From Nakamurella endophytica (GTDB lineage Bacteria > Actinomycetota > Actinomycetes > Mycobacteriales > Nakamurellaceae), in contig NZ_BMNA01000002.1 in the NCBI RefSeq assembly GCF_014646215.1, forward strand, positions 728,070 to 792,069: a stretch of 64,000 nt of DNA, read 5' to 3'. Positions within the stretch are counted from its first letter, which is position 1. The number at the start of each line of letters is the position of its first letter. The notes beneath the pieces are model-generated. The model searched no databases, was not told where the DNA came from, and was given only the letters and a program-made list of their open reading frames with translations. The translations under genes and the position numbers were made by a program. This document shows positions 55,869 through 62,908 of the stretch, one piece after another.

Positions 55869-57107
55869 ATGCGCAGGTCCTGGGCCGTGGCCGTGGCGGC
55901 GGCGGTCGCCGCCACGGTGGTGGCGTGCAGCTCGGGCCCGGCCCCGGCCCCGGCGGCATCGTCGGCGGTGTCGTCGGCGGTGTCGTCCCCGGCTGCGCCG
56001 TCCGCAGCGACGTCCGGCGCCGGGTCGTCCGGACCGGCGACCGGCACGAGCTCCGGCCGCGCCACCGGCAGCGCGTCGCCGACCACGGCGACCTCCGGGA
56101 CGCCGGCGTCCACGGCCGCCGGTACGGCATCGGGCACCGCGACCTCGGGCACCGTGTCGACCTCTGCGCCGGCTTCTGCATCGACCTCGGTATCGACCTC
56201 TGCGCCGACCCGGTCGGCGTCCGGCTCCGGAACCTCCGCACCGGTCCCCACCCCGACGCCCGGGGCGTTCGCCAGGGTCGGCCTCCGGCCGGTCACGGTG
56301 CCGGTGACCGTCGTCGACACCGTCAAGGCCGGCGTGAAGGCGTTCGCCGTGGTCACGATCCACGGGCGCCGGTGGGCGTTCCTGGTCGACACCGGGGCGA
56401 CGACGACGGTGCTCGACGCGGGCGTGGCCACCAGCCTGGGGCTGGCGAAGGTCGGCACGCCCACGAAGGGCACCACCGTCGGGTGCTCCACGGCGCCGCA
56501 GCCGGTCAAGGTGGACGACTGGTCGATCGGCGGGCAGCGGCTGCCGGCGTCCGTCCTGCCGGCGCAGCCGACCGACCTGGGTGACCAGCGCGTCGGCGGT
56601 GTGCCGGTCGGCGGGCTGCTCGGGGCGGACCTGTTCTACCTGTACGGCACCCTGCGGCTGGACTTCCGGGCGGGCCGGATGGGACTGGGCGTGCCCGTGC
56701 CGGCCGGGCGGAGCTCCTTCCCCCTCGACACGCAGGTGCAGGGCGGCAGCGTGCTGGTGCTGGCCCGGGCCACCGTGCACGGCCGGCCGGCCGGGCTGGT
56801 CGTCGACACCGGCGCGTCGATCAGCCAGATCAGCGCCGAGTTCGCGGCCGCGGCCGGTCTGCGCACGGTCGGTCCGCCGGTCAAGGTCGGGTCGATCTCG
56901 TGCTCGGTCCTGCAGCAACCGGTGACGCTCGACCAGGTCCGGATCGGCGGGGTGGACCTCCCGGCCTCGCTGGCCGGCAGCTCCCCCAGCAAGGTCAGCG
57001 ACGCCACCCGCGGCCGGATCCAGGGCCTGCTCGGGGCGCCGGTGCTGGCGCGGTACGGGACGGTCACCTTCGACTTCGTCCGGGACCGGGTCGTCCTGGG
57101 CTCCTGA
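55869..57107 (+). CDS. Lipoprotein with two retropepsin-like aspartic protease domains
   Basis: 412 residues. A signal peptide (RRSWAVAVAAAVAATVVAC) ends in a lipobox Cys at 20. A Ser/Thr/Ala/Pro stalk runs to about 140. Two similar domains then each carry a retropepsin-type Asp-Thr-Gly: LVDTGATTTVLD (Asp174) and VVDTGASISQIS (Asp313). Each is followed by a GLLGADL or GLLGAPVL motif and a DFRAGRM or DFVRDRV strand. Two active-site halves in one chain recall the bilobal pepsin layout rather than the single-domain retropepsin dimer. The protein would face outward from the membrane. ATG 55869 follows AGGAGG. Confidence 0.84.
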   Translation: MRRSWAVAVAAAVAATVVACSSGPAPAPAASSAVSSAVSSPAAPSAATSGAGSSGPATGTSSGRATGSASPTTATSGTPASTAAGTASGTATSGTVSTSAPASASTSVSTSAPTRSASGSGTSAPVPTPTPGAFARVGLRPVTVPVTVVDTVKAGVKAFAVVTIHGRRWAFLVDTGATTTVLDAGVATSLGLAKVGTPTKGTTVGCSTAPQPVKVDDWSIGGQRLPASVLPAQPTDLGDQRVGGVPVGGLLGADLFYLYGTLRLDFRAGRMGLGVPVPAGRSSFPLDTQVQGGSVLVLARATVHGRPAGLVVDTGASISQISAEFAAAAGLRTVGPPVKVGSISCSVLQQPVTLDQVRIGGVDLPASLAGSSPSKVSDATRGRIQGLLGAPVLARYGTVTFDFVRDRVVLGS

Positions 57108-57147
57108 CCCGCCGGGCGGCCGTGCCCGACGGCCGGACCCGGGCCGC

Positions 57148-57153
57148 TACGGT
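57148..57153 (+). promoter_or_regulatory. Leaderless -10 of the MOSC gene
   Basis: TACGGT, seven bases, then ATG 57161. No ribosome-binding site is present. Confidence 0.45.
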
Positions 57154-57160
57154 CGGGGCC

Positions 57161-57931
57161 ATGTCGACGGTCCTCTCGGTCAACGTCGGTCGGGTGCGCA
57201 CCGTCGGCCCCGTCCGCTCCGGCATCGACAAGCGACCGGTCGACGGCCCGGTGGCGGTGGCCGCCCCGGGTCCACGCGGCCACGGCGGCAGCGGGCTGGC
57301 CGGTGACGACGTGTGGGACCTGCGCCATCACGGCGGCGACGACCAGGCGGTGTACGTCTACGCCCGCGAGGACCTCGACGACTGGTCGGCCGACCTGGGC
57401 CGTCCGCTGGCCTCCGGGTCGTTCGGCGAGAACCTGACGACCGCGGGCGTCGACGTGTCCGCGACCGTCGTGGGCGAGCAGTGGCAGGTCGGCGACGACC
57501 TGCTGCTGGAGGTGTCGGACCCGCGGATCCCCTGCCGGACGTTCGCCGACTTCCTGGCGGAGCGGCGCTGGGTCCGCCGGTTCACCGAGCGCGCCGCGCC
57601 GGGCACCTACCTGCGGGTGCTCCGGCCGGGGCCGGTCCGGGCCGGCGACCCGATCCGGGTGGTGCTGCGACCGGACCACGGCGTGACGGTGCGGACGGCG
57701 TTCCGCGCGCTGACGACCGCGCCGCAGCTGCTGCCGCTGCTGGGTCCGGCCACCCAGCTGTCCGCCGAGGTCCGCGACCTGGTGCGGCGCCGGGTCCCGG
57801 TCGCCATGGATGCGGACGCCGCCGATCCCGAGGATCCCGGCCCCGAGGATGCCGGCGCCGGGGACACCGATGCCGGCGCCGACCGTGCCACCGGGCGGGA
57901 CGCGGGCGTGGCCGTCGGGGACGAGCGGTGA
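57161..57931 (+). CDS. MOSC-domain protein (YiiM-like)
   Basis: 256 residues. The MOSC core (about 1-200) has VLSVNVGRVRTV, WDLRHHGGDDQAVYVY, GSFGENLTTAGVDV and the conserved Cys in SDPRIPCRTFA that binds molybdenum cofactor or carries sulfur. YiiM-type proteins are molybdoenzymes reducing N-hydroxylated bases. The final 50 residues are an acidic Asp/Gly/Ala tail. The stop overlaps the next gene's GTG (GTGA). Confidence 0.87.
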   Translation: MSTVLSVNVGRVRTVGPVRSGIDKRPVDGPVAVAAPGPRGHGGSGLAGDDVWDLRHHGGDDQAVYVYAREDLDDWSADLGRPLASGSFGENLTTAGVDVSATVVGEQWQVGDDLLLEVSDPRIPCRTFADFLAERRWVRRFTERAAPGTYLRVLRPGPVRAGDPIRVVLRPDHGVTVRTAFRALTTAPQLLPLLGPATQLSAEVRDLVRRRVPVAMDADAADPEDPGPEDAGAGDTDAGADRATGRDAGVAVGDER

Positions 57932-59886
57932 CGGCCGCCGACGGCCCCGTCCCGGGGTCCTGGCCGTCGCCGATCGACGCGCACGCCGCCGTGGCCGCCG
58001 GGCGCGGTCTCGAGGCCGTCGCCTGGGCCGGCGACGAGGTCTGGTGGTCCGAGGGCCGTCCCACCGAGAACGGGCGCGTGGTCGTCTGCCGCGCCGGCGG
58101 TGCAGCGCCCGGCGACGTCGAGGACCTGCTGCCGGCCGACTGGAACGCCAGGACCCGGGTGCACGAGTACGGCGGGACCTCGTGGATCCCGGTGCCGCGT
58201 GCCGGCGGCGGCGCTGCTAACGGCACCGATCTCGTGTTCGCCGAGTGGACCGACCAGCGCCTGTACCGGGTCTCGCCCGGCGGACGACCGGAACCGTTGA
58301 CCCCGGAGCCGTCCCGGCCGTCCGGGCTGCGGTACGCCGAGCTGGTAGCGGACGTGCGGCGCGACCGGCTGCTCGCGGTGCGGGAGGAGCACGACGGCGA
58401 CGGCACGCACGGCACCGTGCGCCGCACGGTCGTCGCCGTACCGCTGGACGGTTCCGCCGCGCAGGACCCGGCCGCTGTCGTGGACCTGCTGCCGTCGGGC
58501 CCGCGCAGCGACTTCGTGGCCTGCTTGTCGCTGTCCGCCGGCGGCGACGCCGTCGCCTTCATCACGTGGGACCACCCGGACATGCCCTGGGACAGCACCA
58601 CGGCGTGGTGGGCGCCGGTCGACCGCGGCGGAGCCCTCGGTCGTGCCCGGACCGTCGCCGGCGGCCCCGGCGTGTCCGCCGTGCACCCCGGGTGGGTGTC
58701 GGACGGCTCCCTGGTGGTGGTCTCCGACGACAGCGGCTGGTGGCGTCCTGTCGTGGTGGACCCGGCCGGTGGCGGCCGCCGGCTGCTGACCGAGCTTCCG
58801 GCCGACTTCGCGGCGCCGCTGTGGGTGCTCGGCCGGCACGCCTGGGCACCGCTGCCGGGCGGCCGGCTGCTGGTCCGGCCCGGGGACCGACCGGCGGTGC
58901 TGGACACCTTCGACGGCACGGTCACCCCGCTGGACCGGTGGACGTGGACCGGCGACCTGGCGACCTCGCCGTCCGGCCGGATCGCGCTCGTCGTCGGCGG
59001 CGACACCGAGGGCACCGCGGTGGTCCGGCTGGACCCGGACGGCACCCGGACGGTGCTCCGCCGCGCCTCGGACGGCGACCTGCCCGCCGGCTTCCTCCCC
59101 AGGCCGTCGGCCAGGGACGTGGGTGGGGTGCACGCCGTCGTCTACCCGCCGACGCACCCCGAGCACATCGCCGCAGCCGGCACCGCGCCGCTGGTGGTGA
59201 CCGTGCACGGCGGTCCCACCGCCGCCCACCCGCGCACCCTGTCCGCGGCGACGGCCTACTTCACCAGCCGCGGGTTCGCGGTCGCCGCCGTCGACTACCG
59301 CGGGTCCACGGGCTACGGGCGCGGCTACCGGGACGCGTTGCGCGGCCGGTGGGCGGAGGCCGACATCGAGGACGCGATGACCGTCGCGCGGGAGCTGGTC
59401 GCCGACGGCACCGCCGGCGCCGCGGTGATCGTCGGCGGCTCGGCCGGCGGGCTCACGGTGCTGGGCGCGCTCACCACGCCCGGGAACCCCTTCGCCGGTG
59501 GCGCCTCCGAGTACGGCGTCGCGGACCTGGTGGCGCTCGGCGCGGACACCCACGACTTCGAGAGCCGCTACCTGGACGGGCTGCTCGGCCCGGACCGCGA
59601 GCTGTGGCGCGCACGCAGCCCGCTCACCCACGCCGACCGCCTGACCACCCCGGTGCTGCTCCTGCAGGGCGGACGCGACCCGGTCGTGACGCCCGACCAG
59701 GCGGAGGCCTTCGCGCAGGCCTGCCGCGCCAACGGCGTGCCGCACGCGCTGGTGGTGTTCCCCGAGGAGAGCCACGGATTCCGCGCCGCCGCGGCGCGGA
59801 TCACCGCGCTGGAGTCCGAGCTGTCCTTCTACGGTCAGGTGCTCGGGTTCGGGACGCCGGGCGTCCCCCGCCTCGAGCTGTCCTGA
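57928..59886 (+). CDS. S9-family prolyl oligopeptidase-type peptidase
   Basis: 652 residues. An N-terminal seven-bladed beta-propeller (about 1-400) gates a C-terminal alpha/beta hydrolase. The triad is Ser505 (GGSAGGL), Asp584 (QGGRDPVV) and His616 (EESHGF). SEYGVADL and HGGPTA are also typical of the acylaminoacyl-peptidase/DPP IV-like subgroup. No export signal is visible, so it is cytosolic. It is coupled to the MOSC gene by GTGA. Confidence 0.94.
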   Translation: MTAADGPVPGSWPSPIDAHAAVAAGRGLEAVAWAGDEVWWSEGRPTENGRVVVCRAGGAAPGDVEDLLPADWNARTRVHEYGGTSWIPVPRAGGGAANGTDLVFAEWTDQRLYRVSPGGRPEPLTPEPSRPSGLRYAELVADVRRDRLLAVREEHDGDGTHGTVRRTVVAVPLDGSAAQDPAAVVDLLPSGPRSDFVACLSLSAGGDAVAFITWDHPDMPWDSTTAWWAPVDRGGALGRARTVAGGPGVSAVHPGWVSDGSLVVVSDDSGWWRPVVVDPAGGGRRLLTELPADFAAPLWVLGRHAWAPLPGGRLLVRPGDRPAVLDTFDGTVTPLDRWTWTGDLATSPSGRIALVVGGDTEGTAVVRLDPDGTRTVLRRASDGDLPAGFLPRPSARDVGGVHAVVYPPTHPEHIAAAGTAPLVVTVHGGPTAAHPRTLSAATAYFTSRGFAVAAVDYRGSTGYGRGYRDALRGRWAEADIEDAMTVARELVADGTAGAAVIVGGSAGGLTVLGALTTPGNPFAGGASEYGVADLVALGADTHDFESRYLDGLLGPDRELWRARSPLTHADRLTTPVLLLQGGRDPVVTPDQAEAFAQACRANGVPHALVVFPEESHGFRAAAARITALESELSFYGQVLGFGTPGVPRLELS

Positions 59887-59917
59887 GCCGGGCGGCCGCC
59901 GCGAGCGCCGCCGCGCC

Positions 59918-60637
59918 TCAGGCCAGGCCCAGCGACTTCATCCGCTCGGTGTGGCCCATCTGCAGCCGGCGGAACAGCGCGCCGATACCGGCCAGGTCGC
60001 CCGACCCCTTGATGATGAGATCGGCCAGCTCGTCGTGCTCTGCGACGACGTACTGCGCCTGGGTGATGGCCTCGCCGAGGAGCCGGCGGCCCCACAGCGC
60101 CAGCGGCCCGGTGAGCCGCGGATCGGCGGCGCAGGCCCGCCGCACCTCGCGGACGGCGAACGCGGAGTGGCCGGTGTCGGACAGCACCTCGAAGACCAGG
60201 TCGCGGGTCGCCGGGTCGAGCCACTCGGCGATCTCCCGGTAGAAGTCCGCGGCCAGCCCGTCGCCGACGTAGGCCTTGACCAGCGACTCCAGCCAGGAGT
60301 GCGGTGCCGTCGAGTCGTGCCACGCCTCCAGCGGAGCGACGAACGGGGCCATCGCCTCCTCGACCGGCACGCCCAGCGAGGCCAGCTGCGCCGCCAGCCG
60401 GCGGAAGTGCCCCATCTCGGCCGCGGCCATCTGCGACAGCGCCATGCGACCGGACAGCGTGGGCGCGTAGCGCGCGTCGGCGGCCATCCGGTCGAAGGCG
60501 GACAGCTCGCCGTAGGCCAGCACGCCGAGCAGCAGCGACGTGCCCGGCGGCACCGGCCCGGCGTCCCGGTCCGCGACGCCGGGCGCCTGCGGACCCTCGG
60601 CGACCGGCCCCGTGCCGGCGACGTCGGTGGGGTGCAC
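59918..60637 (-). CDS. MiaE-like ferritin-fold protein
   Basis: 239 residues of a helical ferritin-like family related to MiaE-type tRNA hydroxylases. The putative di-iron ligands are in LLLGVLAYGELSAFDRM, AAAEMGHFRRLAAQL, WLESLVKAYVGDGLAADFY and EVLSDTGHSAFAVREV. It lies divergently beside a DEAD-box helicase, an arrangement also found in mycobacteria. GTG 60637 has GGAGAG about six bases upstream. Hydroxylase activity is not shown. Confidence 0.82.
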   Translation of the reverse strand: MHPTDVAGTGPVAEGPQAPGVADRDAGPVPPGTSLLLGVLAYGELSAFDRMAADARYAPTLSGRMALSQMAAAEMGHFRRLAAQLASLGVPVEEAMAPFVAPLEAWHDSTAPHSWLESLVKAYVGDGLAADFYREIAEWLDPATRDLVFEVLSDTGHSAFAVREVRRACAADPRLTGPLALWGRRLLGEAITQAQYVVAEHDELADLIIKGSGDLAGIGALFRRLQMGHTERMKSLGLA

Positions 60638-60817
60638 CAGTGCTCTCCGATCGTCGTGCCGCGCGTCCCTGCCCGGCCCTGGGCCGGCGCACCGCCCCTC
60701 GTGCGGGGGCGGCGTCCTGGACCGAGGGAGCCTAACCCGGCCGGGTGCGACACCGCGGTGCCGCGCGGCCCACCGGTGCGCTGCGTGGTGATCCGTCACC
60801 TGCGGCGTTCGGGCAGG

Positions 60818-60823
60818 TAGGAT
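60818..60823 (+). promoter_or_regulatory. Candidate helicase promoter -10
   Basis: TAGGAT, a strong actinobacterial -10. The -35 position is only GTCACC. It implies a leader of about 155 bases. Confidence 0.5.
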
Positions 60824-60832
60824 GGATCTCGC

Positions 60833-60849
60833 GGCGCCACGGTGGCGCC
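60833..60849 (+). promoter_or_regulatory. 5'-end hairpin of the helicase leader
   Basis: GGCGCCAC/GTGGCGCC around one base, beginning just after the predicted transcript start. Confidence 0.5.
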
Positions 60850-60947
60850 AGCGGCACTGTGCGCGCGTAGCCCGTCGGCCGCCGACATCCCTGCTCTCGC
60901 AGGTGGTCAGGCGCATCGTCCAGGGCGGTTCCCGTCGCTTCCGGAGA

Positions 60948-60987
60948 GGTCACGCGTGCGACGCTGAGAGAGGCACGACGCGTGACC
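60948..60987 (+). promoter_or_regulatory. Inverted repeat masking the helicase start codon
   Basis: GGTCACGCGT (60948-60957) and ACGCGTGACC (60978-60987) are perfect complements. The right arm contains the GTG start codon (60982) and the loop holds its ribosome-binding site AGAGAGG. The left arm also contains the start of a GTG-CGA-CGC-TGA mini-ORF with its own GGAGAGG. Folding would hide the start codon. Confidence 0.65.
60956..60967 (+). other. Three-codon upstream ORF
   Basis: GTG CGA CGC TGA, six bases after GGAGAGG, just upstream of the helicase ribosome-binding site. It encodes only Met-Arg-Arg if translated. Confidence 0.4.
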
Positions 60988-62823
60988 GTTTCCGACCACA
61001 CCCTCCGCGACGACCAGGACCTGACCGAGGTCCCCGGCGTCACCGACCCCGACACCGCTGTCGACACCACCGACGACACCGTCACCGACACGGCCGTCGA
61101 CACAGCAGACGACCCCGACACCGCCGACCTGGACCCCGAAGGCCTCGAGCACGCGGCCGACCGTCCGCTGGACGAGGACGCGGTGTCCCACCCGCTCACC
61201 GGCGACGCGCCGGTCGAACCGCAGGCGCCCACCTTCGCCGACCTGCAGGTCGACCCGCGGATCGTGCAGTCGCTGCAGGACGCCGGCATCGAGCGGACCT
61301 TCGCCATCCAGGCCCTGACCCTGCCGATCGCGCTGGTCGGCTCCGACCTCATCGGCCAGGCCCGCACCGGCATGGGCAAGACCCTCGGGTTCGGCGTCCC
61401 GCTGCTGCAGCGGCTGGCCCAGGACACGGGTGGCCGCGACGACGCCGGCGCCCTGGCTGCCGGGCGCGCCCCGCGGGCCCTGGTCATGGTGCCCACCCGC
61501 GAGCTGTGCGTGCAGGTCGCCCGGGACCTCACCGGCGCGGCCCGTTACCTGGGCCCGGTCGTCACCTCGGTGTACGGCGGCCGGGCGTACGAGCCGCAGA
61601 TCAAGGCGCTGCACGACGGCGTCGACGTGGTCGTCGGCACCCCGGGCCGGCTGCTCGACCTGGCCAACCAGGGGCACCTGCAGCTGGGCGGCGTCAAGGT
61701 GCTGGTGCTGGACGAGGCCGACGAGATGCTGGACCTGGGCTTCCTGCCGGACATGGAGAAGGTGCTGGCCATGGTGCCGGCCGTCAAGCAGACGATGCTG
61801 TTCTCCGCCACGATGCCCGGCCCGATCCTGACCCTGGCCCGCACCTTCATGAACCAGCCGGTGCACATCCGCGCCGAGATGCCGGCCGAGGGCGCCACCC
61901 ACCGCACCACCACGCAGTTCGTGTACCGGGCGCACGCGCTGGACAAGGTCGAGCTGCTGTCCCGGCTGCTGCAGGCCCGCGGCCGCGGACTGACCATGGT
62001 GTTCACCCGGACCAAGCGCACCGCGCAGAAGGTGGCCGACGAGCTGGTCGAGCGCGGCTTCGCGGCCGCCGCCGTCCACGGCGACCTGGGCCAGGGTGCC
62101 CGCGAGCAGGCGCTGCGGGCCTTCCGCTCCGGCAAGGTCGACGTGCTGGTCGCCACGGATGTCGCGGCGCGCGGCATCGACGTCGAGGGCGTCACCCACG
62201 TGGTCAACTTCCAGTGCCCGGAGGACGAGAAGATCTACGTCCACCGCATCGGCCGGACCGGCAGGGCCGGTCGCACCGGGATCGCCGTCACGCTGGTGGA
62301 CTGGGACGACGTCCCGCGCTGGAAGATGATCAACGACGCCCTGGGGCTTGACTTCGCCGACCCGGCGGAGACCTACTCCTCGTCGGCGCACCTGTTCACC
62401 GACCTGGACATCCCGGCCGGGGTGACCGGGCGGTTGCCGCGTGCCGAGCGGACCCGCGCCGGGCTGGACGCCGAGACGGTGGAGGACCTGGGCGAGACCG
62501 GCAAGCGGAACCGGCCGGCCCGCGAGCGTTCCGGGCCGTCCCGCACCGGCAACGGCGACGCCGGTCACCGCGACGGGCGTCCGGAGGGCGCCGGGCGCAC
62601 CCGCCGCCGGCAGCGGTCGGACGGGCCGGGCCGCGCCACCGAGACGGCCACCGAGGCGACCACCGACCGGACCGCCGCGCCGGCCGCCATCGCCGGCCCG
62701 GAGGCCACCGGACCGTCCGACGCCGCTGCCCCGCGACGCCGCCGCGCGCGCCGGCGCACCCGCGGCGGGGGCTCGCAGGTCTCCGCCACCGCGCCGGCCG
62801 AGGGCGACGCGACGGCGCTCTGA
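60982..62823 (+). CDS. DEAD-box RNA helicase, RhlE/CsdA-like
   Basis: 613 residues. An acidic Asp/Thr-rich N-terminus of about 85 residues (DTAVDTTDDTVTDTAVDTADD) precedes the helicase core. The core has the Q motif, Walker A ARTGMGKT, PTREL, DEADEML, SAT, then HRIGRTGRAGRTG. The C-terminal 150 residues are basic and low in complexity (RRRARRRTRGGG), a likely RNA-binding tail. Such helicases assist cold-shock translation and mRNA decay. GTG 60982 has GAGAGG eight bases upstream, and the start lies in an inverted repeat. Confidence 0.94.
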   Translation: MTVSDHTLRDDQDLTEVPGVTDPDTAVDTTDDTVTDTAVDTADDPDTADLDPEGLEHAADRPLDEDAVSHPLTGDAPVEPQAPTFADLQVDPRIVQSLQDAGIERTFAIQALTLPIALVGSDLIGQARTGMGKTLGFGVPLLQRLAQDTGGRDDAGALAAGRAPRALVMVPTRELCVQVARDLTGAARYLGPVVTSVYGGRAYEPQIKALHDGVDVVVGTPGRLLDLANQGHLQLGGVKVLVLDEADEMLDLGFLPDMEKVLAMVPAVKQTMLFSATMPGPILTLARTFMNQPVHIRAEMPAEGATHRTTTQFVYRAHALDKVELLSRLLQARGRGLTMVFTRTKRTAQKVADELVERGFAAAAVHGDLGQGAREQALRAFRSGKVDVLVATDVAARGIDVEGVTHVVNFQCPEDEKIYVHRIGRTGRAGRTGIAVTLVDWDDVPRWKMINDALGLDFADPAETYSSSAHLFTDLDIPAGVTGRLPRAERTRAGLDAETVEDLGETGKRNRPARERSGPSRTGNGDAGHRDGRPEGAGRTRRRQRSDGPGRATETATEATTDRTAAPAAIAGPEATGPSDAAAPRRRRARRRTRGGGSQVSATAPAEGDATAL

Positions 62824-62896
62824 CCCAACCCTCCCGCGGCCCGGGGGTGTGCCGGCTGCGCCGGTGTCGTCACCCGGAGCTCACCCGCGCGTTGCG

Positions 62897-62902
62897 TAGG
62901 CT
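62897..62902 (+). promoter_or_regulatory. Leaderless -10 of the beta-propeller gene
   Basis: TAGGCT, six bases, then GTG 62909. No ribosome-binding site is present. Confidence 0.5.
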
Positions 62903-62908
62903 CGCGCG

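Larger units (their letters stand above)
60638..60981 (+). other. Divergent region and helicase leader
   Basis: 344 bases between the MiaE-like gene and the helicase. In order it holds a TAGGAT hexamer (60818-60823), a palindrome (60833-60849), a three-codon ORF (60956-60967) and the left part of an inverted repeat. No further gene was seen. Confidence 0.6.
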
